Positions 10,990 to 23,600 are shown, numbered from the stretch's first letter. The stretch is DNA of 64,000 nucleotides from Incumbomyces delicatus (GCA_017655985.1 JACJVS010000002.1:1364001-1428000); one strand, 5' to 3'. Notes: a model not told the origin generated them from the sequence alone. Numbers and translations: made by a program.

Positions 10990-12609
10990 CCGTGGTGAGG
11001 ATGAACCTGAGTAGACGGAATCATGTTATGGAATGCTGGCTACGGAATGCCAGAAAGCTTTGGGCTGCGTCCAAGGCTGAGAAGATCACAGGTATATCCA
11101 TCCATCCGATTGTTTGAGGCCTGGCTGTAGGTGTAGCCGCTCAATTCGGCATTAAGGTTTCAGCCGGCAAGCCACCCTTCGTGTAAGGAAGGAACCGCCG
11201 GCCCTGGAGACCTAGCGTGACCTAGATAGAGCCAAGAATCTGATTCGACGGAACCCCGGCCACGTGCCCGACTTAATCGCGTCACCACCAACCAAATCTC
11301 AAGAGACCTAGCTTGCTGCGTGCTTGCTTTGAGTGAAATTAAAGACCCCGGGGGCAAAGAACCTGGGAAGTTATGTATATGCTGTGCGCTGTATCTACGG
11401 GTGATTATAGTATTTCCGCGGGCAGATAGCCATGCGTGCCATGCTTCAAGGGGCAAAGTTAGAGAGACACGAACCCCCTTATAATGCACTTGTCAGGGGC
11501 TCCAAAATAGCCAACTCAACCGCTAAGGGTTCTACCTTGGTGCTACCATTTCAACGTTGAGCACGCGTCCTTGCATGACCTTTTGTTCCGCGTTGACGTG
11601 CATACGCTTAAGGCAGGTGCAATCGTGTCGACTCCATCATTTTGGTGGCCTAACCGGTGCGCATGACTAAACACAGGCCCATTATGGGCGTGACGCCAAG
11701 AAAGCCACAATGTGACAATTTCCCGAATCTATATCGTCCACACACATCCGAAACTCTCTTCAAACATAATTCGCTTCAACCTCCCTTTTGAGCTGAAAAA
11801 AAGCCACATCGCGACCACACCACGACTTGTTCCAGCCTTGCCAGCATCCAGGGCCCTTCGCCATCTGGTGACATGTCTCTAAAACCGCCTTTCGGCTCCA
11901 CTTGTACTACCCGACCTGGTCCAGATTCTTGATCTGGCCAAATATATTGAGGCCCCAATCACACTCAATAATGCCCCTTGAAACTAGACCCCTTATAACC
12001 TGGACGTTGATGAATCCGTGGAACCGAGTATGGAGCCCTAACATCGCATCTAGGACTGGTCCACGCGACAGAGATGTTCTAGACCTGTTTGCAACGCGGC
12101 CTTTTCACACTAGCCGAAGATGCTCACGATGCTGTGCTTGCATGGCTTTGACTAAATCTTCGCAGCTACATTCAATAGATCCAGACGCCTCCGTGGTCTA
12201 ATCAGAGTGGTTCTAGCACACCGAGTCCCGTTGACAACGCGGCTCGCGGTGAAAAGGTACCTTTTGCCTGGCTTTAAACTCTTCGTGCCATTTTTGGGTG
12301 TTGTGGCGGGCTTAAGCTGATTTCCTACAAACAAAGCACACCGTTGATGAAGCCGGAGGTCTCTTCGTTCACCCACCCCTTTTCAAGATTGGCCCTGCCG
12401 CTCTTCACTGCTACTGTAATCAGCAAGCAGTTATATCCCGTAACCACCAGCACGCCTAACCCGTGGATCGTCGCGTGCTCTTCACATTCACTGCGCCGTC
12501 TCCATACTAACTACAGACTTTCAAATAACCATTATTCCACGCGCTGAAAGGGAACTGATCGCCAGTCGCGATAATTGAGCCTCAACAACCCGACTTCATA
12601 TGCTCCACG
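10990..12609. other. Intergenic with possible gene relic
   Basis: No intact gene is seen. Around 12030-12190 the plus strand, read through several stops, gives a protein-like run (including LTSHLGLVHATEM and FTLAEDAHDAVLAWL), which may be a dead gene fragment of unknown family. The remainder includes the promoter side of the permease gene. Confidence 0.35.
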
Positions 12610-14418
12610 ATGGAAGCAATCATGCTGCAGCGCATGGAAAACAAGCCGCCGGTGGATCATGATGACACCGCCCTCTTGTCCTTAGGTTACAAGTCGCCCG
12701 TCGTCGACCATGATGAGATGGTCCTCTTGTCTCTGGGTTACAAGCAAGAGTTCAAACGAGAATTCAGTCTTTGGAGCAGCTTCTGTGTCAGCTTCGCCGT
12801 CTTGGGATTGCTTCCGAGCTTCGCATCAACTTTATACTATGGCATGGGCTACGCTGGAACTGCAGGTGAGTTACTCTTTTTCTTCTTCAAACAATCTCAT
12901 CAACACTTGTTACCATATCGGGCTTATACCAATCTTCGTTCCAGGGATGGCCTGGGGATGGATAATTTCCATGACCTTTATCCAATGTGTCGCCCTAAGC
13001 TTAGCCGAACTCTGCTCATCCATGCCAACAAGGTCAGAATTGTACCCCCGGTCCATCTCATGCCATATTCTGACCCTTCTTTTTGCAGCGGTGGTCTCTA
13101 TTACGCATCCGCCGTTCTTGCGCCCCCAGGCTGGGGCCCTGTTGCATCCTGGGTGACTGGCTGGTCCAGTTGGATTGCACAAGTCACAGGTGCACCATCG
13201 GTCAACTATTCTATGGCAGCAATGATTCTTGCTGCTCGCTCAATACTCGACCCAGACTACGTATCAACCGACTACCAGCTGTTCCTCCTCACCACTTTCC
13301 TCATGATCATTCAAAGTTGTCTCAGCAGCATGCCAACCAAATGGATCGCTATCTTCAATTCCTTGGGGTCTAGTTTCAACCTGGTAGTGGTAATCGCTGT
13401 CATCATTCTCATACCTACAGCTGCCACAACGGAACCGAAGTTCAGACCATCTCACCAAGTGTGGAACAACATCGACAATGGTACAGATTTCCCCAACGGC
13501 ATCGCCATGTTGATGAGTTTCATCAGCGTTCTGTGGGCAATGTCAGGCTTTGATGCGCCTTTTCATCTGAGCGAGGAATGCGCCATTGCTGATGTCGCCT
13601 CTCCGCGTGCCATTGTGTTGACGTCTACAATTGGTGGCATATTCGGTTGGGTCTTGCAAGTTCTTGTTGCCTACACAGTGGTCGACATTGGAGCCGTCAT
13701 CAACTCGGACCTTGGCCAACCGTGGGCGACCTACCTGCTCCAGATTCTGCCAATGAAGACTGCGCTCGCCACCCTCGCCTTGACGATAGTAGCCGGCTTC
13801 TCCATGGGTCAAGGTTGCATGGTTGCAGCATCTCGAGTCACCTACGCCTACGCCCGTGACGGTTGCTTCCCCAAGTCCAAATACTGGTGCAAAGTGAACA
13901 GATACACCAAGACCCCGGTCAACGCGGTATGGCTCAACTGCGTCGTTGGCGTCCTGCTTTGCTGCCTCATATTTGCCGGGGACGTGGCTATCTTAGCCAT
14001 CTTCTCTGTCGGCGCTATCGCTGCCTTCACCGCATTCACGATCCCCATCGCTTTGAGAGTATTTTTCGTCGGCAGTAGGTTTCGAAGTGGACCTTGGAAT
14101 CTTGGAAGGTTTGGCAAGCCGATTGGAGCGGCCGCTGTTGCATTCGTCATTGCAATGCTTCCGATATTGTGCTTTCCCAGCTACACGGGAAGTAACCTCA
14201 AGTACGTCCTTCAGTTCCCTGTCATTAACAGAACATTTATTGACTAATTTGCCAGCCTTTCCAATATGAATTGGACCTGTCTAGTGTACGCGCTTCCGAT
14301 GTCAGTTGCTTTGCTTTGGTTTGCTGTCGACGCCCACAAGTGGTTTAAAGGGCCAAAGGTTAATACCAAGCATGCCATGATCGGCCAAGTTATACAAGAA
14401 CCCGGCAGTCAGGCTTAG
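12610..14418 (+). CDS. Amino-acid/choline-type permease (APC superfamily)
   Basis: Four exons: 12610-12865, 12945-13032, 13089-14201 and 14256-14418, giving 539 residues. Introns are 79, 56 and 54 nt and all keep the frame. The hydrophilic N-terminus leads into LSLGYKQEFKREFSLWSSF, the conserved entry to helix 1 of the fungal GABA/choline permease group. About twelve membrane helices follow, with family landmarks such as LAELCSSMPTSGGLYY, the DAPFHLSEECA loop (helix 6-7 region) and ASRVTYAYARDGCFPKS. This group imports amino acids, GABA, choline or polyamines across the plasma membrane; the substrate cannot be assigned here. An odd feature is that the N-terminal LLSLGYK module is present twice, once with KSPVVDH and once with KQEF after it. 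Confidence 0.9.
12640..12750 (+). repeat. Duplicated N-terminal module inside the permease gene
   Basis: Two adjacent copies encode VDHDDTALLSLGYK and VDHDEMVLLSLGYK, with diverged nucleotides (gtggatcatgatgac / gtcgaccatgatgag). The second copy is the normal lead into helix 1. Confidence 0.75.
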
Positions 14419-15189
14419 ATATTGTTATTACGAGTTTGATCAGTTGGTATGACTCGAGGAATGAATAGATGAAACGTCACCAAGACTTCGCATCCCGATG
14501 AGCCGGGTCCTTACAACCTAGCTCAGGTGGGTGTCTTCCTTCTTCTCAGTAATCCACATCCCAGTATGTTCAGCGAAATTCCTCATGAATCGGACAGCCT
14601 AGTGGTGAGCTGCGACGGTCCAGAGCCCGACTCACGTAGAAATGATCGCCTCGTGCATTATGTGGTTGCCATGCATACACGATAGGAGTCGAGATGAACA
14701 TTGCTAAACGAAGGGTACGCTATGCTTTGACATCAGCGCATGCGAGTTCCAGACTGCTATCGGAACGTCCCGACACTCTTCATTTCGAACCGTAAATTTT
14801 AAAGTTTCGAAGCTTGTTTCCAAAACGTTGCCATTTCCTAATTAGGTAGTTGTCAGCTTTGTAACCTTTCTTCACGGGACAGCTATAAATCGAACTTATC
14901 GGTCCCCCTCTTCGTCTATACCACTTTTACTGACCTCGGGACACTAGACTCTCTTGATATATACACCCCTGAGTGTAGTGTGGAGACTGTGAGTCAACAC
15001 TACTACGATGAAGATGACCATAACGAACGATTTTACCCGAGTAGGCAGTTTATGTAACGATGTTTCGATACCGGTTCCTATATTCATCTTTCGTGTATGA
15101 AAAAGAGTATTTTTGTCTTAGTATAGCAAAGCGGTCCACATCCATTCCTACTATCCATGTCCACTGTCGAAAACTAGCATTCCCCATAG
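14419..15189. other. Intergenic; nothing recognised
   Basis: The stretch contains the 3' flank of the permease and moderately AT-rich DNA with no coding signal I can support. Confidence 0.5.
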
Positions 15190-15450
15190 TCAGTCAGACA
15201 GAAGCTTGGGGCAAATAGTGGTCGACAATCCAGATGAACAGGTGCAGTCGTGCGGCGGCGGGCAAAATCCAACTCTAGGTACACGTACGTGCCTGTCCAG
15301 GCTTTCTTTTTCCTCTTCTTTTTTTTGCCCCATGTCAACGAACTGCGACCAGGTTTGGAAGAATACCTCCAAACACTCGGGACAATAAATACTATCCGCC
15401 TTAGGATTATTTGTGCAGCCAGGAGTGTCGCATGCAGCTCGATCGCTCAA
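15190..15450 (-). CDS. Possible small Cys-rich zinc-binding protein or exon
   Basis: The frame begins at a TTG, so it would need an upstream spliced exon. It contains CDTPGCTNN followed by YCPEC, a C-x4-C-x10-C-x2-C spacing like a small zinc-binding treble clef, then a Lys/Glu-rich run. An overlapping minus-strand frame (15784-15407, LIHPVDVDIVNYQ...) could supply an upstream exon, but I could not place a convincing splice junction or an ATG. It may be a real small gene or a relic. Confidence 0.25.
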   Translation of the reverse strand: MSDRAACDTPGCTNNPKADSIYCPECLEVFFQTWSQFVDMGQKKEEEKESLDRHVRVPRVGFCPPPHDCTCSSGLSTTICPKLLSD

Positions 15451-16914
15451 GGAAAGTGTTCATTTGGAAATACCGGTTTTCAGGATTGTCTGAAAAGCTG
15501 ATCGGAAATAGTATTTGATGTGATGATGGCCGGAGAAAAACAGGAGGTATTGTGCATCTTGCGCTGCTGAAAGGATTGAACTGGCGCTTCAGGAGCACAA
15601 ATTTGACGGCCATTGTTGCGTTGAACGAAACCCTAAGAATCGGGACACTTTGTGCCCCAACTGTCTTCCAGGAGGCCTCGAGGAGCTCTTCTAGAGTCAA
15701 AGACAAGAGTGAAGACTGATTTTGATTTTGATAATTCACAATATCAACATCCACAGGATGAATCAAGAACTTGTTACTGAGCAAACGATTGGAGTTAACG
15801 GCAGGTGAGACGCCGATGATCTTTTGCTCGACTCATCCTGACTCGCGCGAGCCAGGGCTGGCCAGCTGCGCAGCAGTGCAACGCAGCAAAACTGGAGCTT
15901 TAAAGTAGGTGAATAGGTCATAATCTAATTTCTGATACTATTCCGACAATCGACAAATATCTTATCTTATCTTATCATCGTCGTTATCGACAATGAAGGG
16001 GTGATTATGTCGTGCGAAAAACCAGGTTCACGACCGACCGAATGATCACGTGACTCCAATGCGCAGTGCTGCGCTTTGTCTCAGCAAAACCGAAATTTTG
16101 CATCCATTTTGCGGGCGTTTACATCCAAAAAATACCTCGACCTTGACCGTATTGCGGATTTAGCTCTCAGACCCTACTGGCGGCGAAGACAATTCCGATT
16201 GTGGAATAGCGTCAGCCTCGTCCAGGTGGGTCTGAGCCGACTGAGACAAGTTTCGCTGCACAAATTTTCGCCAGCAATAGTTTGCTGCGCAGCTGGCCAT
16301 CGCTAGCGCGAGCCGGAGTGAGCATAGAACCCCATTGCCATGAGGCGCCGCCTGTCCCCGAGTTTGTAAAACCATCTCCAGCTTCACCGAGCTGGTAAAA
16401 CTAAGCTTTGGCGCTTTACGCAGTGCGCCCTCTAGAAGACTACTGTAACTCGAGTCCTGCTTGTTAACAGTCAACGCGCATGAGCTCCCATGCTTGCCCC
16501 GCAATACACCAGCTTTGAGGGTCCTCCTAGGTCGTCATCTACTCCGATTGCCTTTCCCATATTACGTAAAAATGTTAGCAGTAGAGTAGATGTTCGCTTG
16601 CTACACCCCACTCCCGGTTCCACCCGCATCAGTCACCGTAGCCTCCTCGAGACCTGATTTAGCCCGCACTCCTGAGGCTGTCGGATAGGATATCTGTGTG
16701 ATGTTATAGGAAGCAACAGAGTAGCTCGGGCGAGATGATCTAGTGAAGGTTCTCAACAGTCGTCGCCTTCTTCACTGACATCAACGCTCAGCTTCGCACC
16801 CCATGTACTGCATGATGGTAGAGAGATTATTGCCGTACGATGCGACACTCGAAAGATAGACTACCATTGTAGATGACTGCAAAGCTGTACTATATTCATA
16901 GACCTTTATCGCTG
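15451..16914. other. Intergenic with TATCT microsatellite and CACGTG box
   Basis: No gene is supported apart from the uncertain frame at 15407-15784. A short TATCT tandem run lies at 15957-15976 and a CACGTG E-box near 16046. The frame at 16160-16504 (minus) has no family resemblance. Confidence 0.4.
15957..15976. repeat. TATCT microsatellite
   Basis: About four consecutive copies of the pentamer tatct / cttat are visible. Confidence 0.7.
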
Positions 16915-18310
16915 TTAGCTCGATTGCTTCTTAGCTACCCAGAACTGTGCGACATAAGAATATCTACTCAAAGATGAAGCGTTAAAGTTGTAAAGTGCTT
17001 CTTTACTGCGTACTTTGTGTCCAGGCAGGGTAATATCGCCACATTCGCTACGAGTCTCGAGAAATTCAAATCCGATCGATTCGCTGAGTACGATAATCTC
17101 TTCCAAAGACAGTTGGATCCATGGATTCGGGCTATAAAGCAAGGGTCCGAAGTTGATCCACGAACCACCTGACTTTAAAATTCGATAGATGGTGTCGATG
17201 TAGCTCATCAAATTTCGAGCAGTGTCGATGAAGAAATGTGTCACAACCACGTCAAAACGAGAATTGTAGTCCATAAATGCCCTTGTGAAATCTCCTTCCA
17301 CGAGCAAGACCTTTGACGTGTCTATATCCACATCTGGGAATCTGATGCTACGGCGCATCTCGTCCTTCGTTTTGAGGTGTGACCACGATTCGAGGAATGG
17401 ATAGACATCGTATTGGTAGAGCGAAGGACCATTCTCCAGCAAGTGGTATGCTGAATTGACATAAGCGCTCCATTCATTGGTGGTAACGGACAGGCGATCT
17501 GGTACAGTATTAGTCCATTTCGTACGTGCACGCAAACTTCCACTAACCACTCATCGCCGCAATTTCGTGGCCAAGGCGGTTAAAGCCTGCTCCAGGTACC
17601 AGGACTTCGATTTGACCCGGCACGGAAATCTCGTCTCCCAGCAAAACTTGTGTGATATGATTCTGGATACATGCAAAGCCGCTTTGACGCTCGTTGTTCC
17701 CTTCGACCGCCCAATCTCGGACAAATAGCTTCAAAGCTTGTGAAACACTCTCTGAGTCAATATCTCTGCTTGCTTTTCGCCCCTCTTGTATATGGTTGTC
17801 GAGATCGTACCATGTTATCTTGTAGTACTCTAAAGCTGCTTCGACAATCTGCCGACAAAGTACTTCGTTTGCCGATCTCAGCTTTTTCAGTTCCTGAAAG
17901 GAATTTCCATACCCGATAGCTCGGTCTAGAGCCTTTTCTGGAGGTTAGATCAAACGCGAATTTTCAATCTCAATTCAACACACCCTTTTCTGCTTCGAAG
18001 GCACGTTCTTGTACAGTCGCTCAAATTTGTCCAGCTTTGGGTGTGCACACTCCGAAAACCCACGTAGAGCCTCCAGTATCCGGTACTTGATTGACGTTGC
18101 ATCCCCATTCTGCGTTACTTCCCCTATTTGTCTAAGGATTTTGGCTCGCTGCTCTCGATGCCTGAAGTTCCCCGGGGTCTCTGTGACGGCTTTGACAAAC
18201 TGGACAGTCACGTGTTTGACAGTAATGGCTTGACTGGAAGAATGTGCGAACGTCGTAGCAACCTTACCGAGGATTGCAAATGCATACGTCAACCACAGGA
18301 CTAGGAACAT
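16915..18310 (-). CDS. Carnosine N-methyltransferase-like protein (N2227 family)
   Basis: Three exons: 18310-17984, 17932-17551 and 17498-16915, giving 430 residues. Introns are 51 and 52 nt and both keep the frame. The central part has the SAM-binding Gly motif LVPGAGFNRLGHEIA, the family signature around TTNEWSAYVNSAYHLL, then VVVTHFFIDTARN, IYRILKSGGSWINFGPLLY and a C-terminal helix. These are the landmarks of the N2227 (PF07942) family, whose characterised members methylate carnosine to anserine with S-adenosylmethionine. The fungal substrate is not known to me. The unusual point is a hydrophobic N-terminus (MFLVLWLTYAFAILG) that could be a signal peptide or anchor, unexpected in a normally cytosolic enzyme. 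Confidence 0.88.
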
Positions 18311-18889
18311 TTTTAGAATATATCAAGATCTTGCTAGGCTATTGATTGATCGGTTATTTGCGTGAGAGAAGAGCATTCGGCTCAACGTTGTCGTGCGTTG
18401 GTTCCAGCAATCTTGCATCACAAATACTTAGGTTCAGCGATCAATCAAACCTGCAAGAATCGGGAGCGCCGGCCTCCTCCAGAGACAGAAAATCCACATT
18501 GCAAAGCTCCTCCTCCCAATAGCATGGCATCGTAGCTTGGCACAGTTGCCAAGAGTGAGGACCTTCAGCCCGTGCCAAGCTGAAATCCTAAATCCGCCTT
18601 CTCCAGCATCGCTCGTGACGAATCAAGCTGGAATAGGGATCGCAGTCCTCCGAGTCCGACATGGTTCCTGGACTATAGCGTTTCTTGGCAGGAACCAGCA
18701 GCTTACCAGAGGTAGACGAAGTACCTTGGGAGTTCCAATGTCGAGTGGATCGTGGGCTGGTGAGGAAAAGTCTAAGTTCGTGCCTGCAGCAAGGTCCGTA
18801 ATGCTCTGAAGCAGTATAAAGTCAACCTTTGGCAGGTATGAATTTTTGATTCTTCTACACTCAAGAACACTTTTCAACCGCAGTGCATC
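18311..18889. other. Divergent promoter region
   Basis: It separates the methyltransferase (minus) and the secreted-protein gene (plus). I see no gene. A TATA box serving the plus-strand gene lies near its right end. Confidence 0.5.
18815..18820 (+). promoter_or_regulatory. TATA box of the secreted Cys/His-repeat protein
   Basis: A perfect TATAAA lies 70 nt upstream of the ATG at 18890. Confidence 0.6.
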
Positions 18890-19460
18890 ATGAAGTTCGA
18901 ACAAGTTTGCATCTTGGGATTTGCTTTGTTTGCTGGAGCCCAAGCGCAAAGCAGCGCCTCTGCAACTCTAGCGCCTTCGCCAACCGAGTCTATTGGGTGC
19001 GAACCGCACGGAGATCACTGGTGAGTTGTACAAGGAGTCATTCCTCTTCGAAACGCGCTGACACATCCAAAGGCATTGCGAAGCGGCAGCGACAGGTTCT
19101 GGGCCATCCACTGCAGCGGCTCCAGTATCTGAGACTCTTCCACCAAGCCCGACAGAGTCGGTCGGTTGCGTGCCTCATGGCGATCATTGGGACTGTGAAG
19201 CGCCTGCAACAACAGCCCCAACCACCGCGGCTGCAGTATCTGAGACACTTCCACCAAGCCCGACAGAGTCGGCCGGTTGCGAGCCCCATGGCGATCATTG
19301 GCACTGTGAAGCGCCTGCAACAACGGCCCCGACTACCGCGTCAGCAGAAGCGGCAACATCTGCTGCCGGCAGTATTTCCGCCCCCGCAACCTTCACTGGG
19401 GGTGCTGTGAAAGGAGCAGTTCCTGGCGTTCTGGCTGGTTTATTAGCATTGGCTATCTAA
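18890..19460 (+). CDS. Small secreted, probably GPI-anchored protein with three CxPHGDHWxCEA modules
   Basis: Two exons, 18890-19020 and 19073-19460. The 52-nt intron (GTGAGT donor, AAAG acceptor) splits the Trp codon of the first module. The product has 172 residues. It has a signal peptide (MKFEQVCILGFALFAGAQA) and three modules: GCEPHGDHWHCEA, GCVPHGDHWDCEAP and GCEPHGDHWHCEAP. These are separated by Ala/Thr/Pro/Ser-rich linkers carrying PSPTES. The C-terminus is small-residue rich and ends in a hydrophobic tail (VPGVLAGLLALAI), the pattern of a GPI-anchor signal. Each module clusters Cys, His and Asp, which suggests metal binding at the cell surface; that function is inference. Modules 2 and 3 are 111-bp direct repeats. 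Confidence 0.88.
19123..19344 (+). repeat. 111-bp tandem repeat within the secreted-protein gene
   Basis: Two copies start at cagtatctgagac (19123 and 19234) and match almost throughout. Each encodes a 37-residue linker plus a GDHW module. Confidence 0.8.
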
Positions 19461-20615
19461 GAAAGAGGATAAATGTTCCGCTTCGCGCCGCATTTAATGG
19501 AATGTATCGTGTATTCACGTGTTTTGAGCTGTGACTCAAGCCACAGGTAGATACAGTCATGAGCAGTTAATAATCACGATGCTCGAGTCACTACTGAAGA
19601 CTTAGTACCGTGCTGTCCATAGCTCTAGGCGCTTACAAGTACTGAATAATAGCACATCTGTCATCACAGGCTATCGCTAGAGTGACAAGCAATAAATGGG
19701 AAATGGATGGGCCATGCCAATGTCAATTGTAGAATCTCACTAGCTGCCAACAACATTGTTCCTTAATTGTATACTACTCCACTTCGCTCGCACTAACGTT
19801 AATGATGCAATCAAAACCTTGAAGCGTTTACCGTGAACAAGCAACGTAGGTAGGGAGGTAACTCTCTGGATTAGGTTGCTCGTTATAGAAGATATTATTC
19901 TTCTCCAGTGCTTTACGATTCATCATCTGCATCGAAGGGCATTGGTTAGCATTTTACCCAGGTAACGACATTAAATGAAGATGATACCCGGTGTGATAGC
20001 AAGCTGTAATGTACCAGAGCTACGCCGTAGACGAACGAACTCCAGTCCTCACCTCCCCAAAGCGACTTTTTCGATCATCTTGGGGATCGCATGCGCCAAC
20101 TAAATAAGGCTTGAGAGATGACTATTTGGCGAGTTCTACATAGTAAATAGCTAGACTAAATGTAGAGGCCTCACCTCGGCCTAGCAGGCAGTAGCAAGGT
20201 CGGGATAGAAGGAAGAACGCCGGGGGCTGTTATAGGGAGACACCTTAAAACAAGTCTCCCAAGGATGATACTTATATAAGTACCTATTCTCTATTCGCGT
20301 AGAGTAAGCACGAGTCACGCATTTTCAGGTGTCCAGGGGATCCTGCCCAACAGCCCAAATTCCCGGTAGCATACCTCCTTAGCGATAGAAACAAAGCGTC
20401 GTCTAAACTATCCCTTTCCGCGCCAGGGCTATATACGAATATCAGCATACCTAGTTAGGTCTCCTATAAAAATCAGATAAGCGCACGGTAATAGATATCC
20501 ATCGTTGTGAACTAGGTTTCAGTAGGCTCGGTACGGTCCTGGAGAATTGCGCATTGAAAGGGACACATGATACTGGGTAAGTCCATAAGTCTTTCGTACC
20601 TGATCCTCGCGTCTC
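19461..20615. other. Intergenic; probable degraded repeat, no gene seen
   Basis: From about 19850 the DNA becomes AT-rich with many TA dinucleotides (for example 20100-20500), suggesting an old, partly mutated repeat. I could not classify it. Confidence 0.4.
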
Positions 20616-23600
20616 CTAGAATTCGTTCACAGCATGTTCTTGCCCGTCTGAGCCCTCGTAATACGTGGTTATGCCGCCCAGGCCATCCCCTTCCAACCCT
20701 AACACCTCCATCATATGTCTGATGCCCCTCTTGGCACCCCACGACTTGTACAACCCTTTCAGTCTCTCCAACAACTTGGTCTCGAGCTTCCAGTACGCCG
20801 GCCCCGCTAGCGCATAGTCGCAGATGGCCACGCCGGTCTGGGGCGTGGCCCCGCGGTAGTCGATAGTCAGGTGCTTTTCCACACCGCGGTCGCCGTCGTC
20901 GTGGAAGTGCAGCAGGTCCAGCGGCGTGTGTCCCTGGGCGGAATTGGCATTGATGTCCGCACCATGCTCGTGCAGGAAGGCGCCGACCGTCTCGGAGTAG
21001 TGCAGGCTTACTAGGTGAAACGGCGTGAAGCCCTGGGTGCCGCCGCGGGCATGAATGAGCGACGGGTCGAGTGCGTGGAAGTATTCGAGGACTTCAAGGA
21101 ACTCGGCGCGGCCAACAGTGGTTCCTGGGAAAGAATTGGCTGTGAGCTAAGGTCATTACGGTGGATCGGAACACAAGACTTACCAATGAGCTTGTCGTCG
21201 GCAGCGAGGACATGGAAGACGTTGAGTCCAGTACTCGTCACGACCAGGTTGGGCTTCGGCTTCAGCTCCATGAGGAGCTTGATGGGTTCCATCCTGGGCA
21301 GCACAGATGCCAGCGTCGACTGTACGCCCTCATCGATGCTGTGATCTCCCTTCAGGCGATATATGTCGTATTTCGCCCCCTTGCTTAGGAGAAGCTGCGC
21401 GAGCTCGAAATGCCCGTACTCTAGAGCCAGATCCAATATCGTCGCACCGAACTGGTCCCGGAATTCTAAAACCTCAGTGCCCCGGCCCGCCCGCTCAAAA
21501 TGCTCGAAAATCTTCGGCACGAGGGCTGGCTGGTGGTGGACGGCGCCGTGCAATAGAAGGCAGTAGGCGTCGATGTCTCGCCGCGCCGCCATACGCGGAA
21601 GCAGGAGGTCAACTGTCTCGGCGAAACCGCAGTCGATGGCAGTCTTGAGGGCATCGATGCCGCTGTCCTGGGTTAACGTCTTTGAGACGGCCGTGCCAGT
21701 GCCCCCGGTTGCGGTGAGGATGGCCTGTACGACCTCGTCGTGACCGTAGTAGCCCGCTAGGCCCAGAAGATCATGATGGAGACGGGGGCAGACGTAGCGC
21801 AGCTCGGCAGAGATATTGTTGTTCACCATGTGTTTGACAATGTCCCGGACAGCTTCATGTTGCTCGTATCTGGGGACGCCATGCATCAGGGCAATAGATC
21901 GGGGAGTCTGCATCAGTCGCAGGAACGATCGGGCGAGCTCGTTGGCGGGTTCGGGCCGTGCCCTTGTCACGTTCCACATGGGCAAGGGTGCAACATGCCC
22001 GTGAATAGTAATGGCAGCTAGCATAGCCGTAACGAGTGCTTGATCACACTCGACCACGGCGAGAAGGAGGGGACTGGCAGTGCCCGGTTCGGCTGATGTA
22101 ATGAGTGGGTTAGCCCCGTGTTCCAAAAGCGAGATGACAGCAGCTGTCCGGGCCTCAGGAAGGAGGGGCTCCTTGGTGAGCAGTATGTTAAGCAAAGCTG
22201 TCCGTGTCGTGGTCCGCATCCTTCCCTGGACCGCAATAGCTCGGGACATCTTGACGACGCTGGTGACGACTTCGTCGATCTTGTCGGTCGGGATGCAGCC
22301 AATGTTCTGTAAAGGGCAGCTGCCAATCAGGAAATTTGGACGGCATAGCTCGTGCCTTCCGAGGAGATATCGGACGACGTCTACGTGGCCGTATTCCATG
22401 GCTATGTCAAGTGCGGTGGCCGAATCCGAGCTCAAAGTGCGGACATCAGCATGAAGTTCTTCGACCAGAAACTTGATGATGATGAGCGAGCCATCTACCG
22501 TGGCATAGTGAAGTATGGTCCAGCCGTTTCCTGCAAAGAGAGTTTTGTCCACGGTGCTCTGCGGATCTGCGAATCTCTGTCTTAGTTGTGATTGCCAGTC
22601 ATCGCCCTTGCACAACCCCGTCCAGTTGAGGGTCTCCATGCCCCTCGCCCATAGAAATGACTCCAACAACCGTTTCGCCCGTCCTCTGCGGTATTTCGAT
22701 ATGGCATCGATGCAACGTTCTCCATCGACCCTCGACAGAGCGTTCACCGCACTTTGATGGGCCTTATGAGCGATCGCGTGGGCAGCCCACTGAAAGCTCG
22801 TGTCGTTCTTGTCCAAGCGGTACTGCTGGAGATGGGCGCTCAGTGACCCCGCCGAATCAAGGAAGCTGCTCTGAACTTGGGCGCCGAGTGATACCGCCAG
22901 AGGAAGTAAGTCGTCCTGAGCAGCTGGACTGCCCCATTCTGCAGCCGTCCTCATCCACTTCAGGGCCTCAGGATAGTTTCGGATCCGTCCAAAGCCCTCT
23001 ATGCAGGCCACCGAGACTTGGTAGGCGCAATCCGCAGCTCGTCGCCGTCGACGGCCTGAGAGCGGAATGGGTACTGCTGGGACCGACCGCCGCTGGATTG
23101 ACTGCACTATTTCTGCCTCTTGCAGCAGGTCATTTAGTATCTCTGTTTTGAGGTTGCTTGTTAGACTTGCCCGGAAGGTTTTGAAGCTCCCACGGATCTG
23201 TCATGGGTTAGGTACGGTATCAGCAGACAGGTACTAGGAGAAAGTTGGGCTATGGTGTTCATCTAACGTACATTAAAAATTCCCGGGCTCATGTCTGTTG
23301 TGGTGTCTGGGAAGGCTGGAGGTACTGGCGTACAGGGACTTCCTTGTGGTCTATTCGCTGATTGTTAGCAAAACCTGATCAGGACAAGGATGAGAGCTGA
23401 AGTTCGCCTACGTCACACAAGTCTTTCCTTGCTTAAAGGAGTCTTTCCCACCTAGTCTCCCGGAAGCGAAAGAACGGAACGCATTGGGCTGGGAATAGTG
23501 GAGAGAGTTGTCCACGTGGAAATTGCCTTGCAGCGCGCGATGCCACGGGTCGAGCAGTTCGGTAGCGTCCTTGATGCGATGGATGGGTTCAGCCTGAAGA

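Noticed and set aside
12610..14418. Secondary-metabolite cluster including permease, methyltransferase and regulator
   Set aside because: There is no PKS, NRPS, terpene synthase or P450, and the methyltransferase is the carnosine type.
15840..16330. Inverted repeats bounding a ~470-bp element
   Set aside because: Both copies centre on ggccagctgcgcagc, which is itself partly palindromic. Similarity outside it is too weak to call a transposon.
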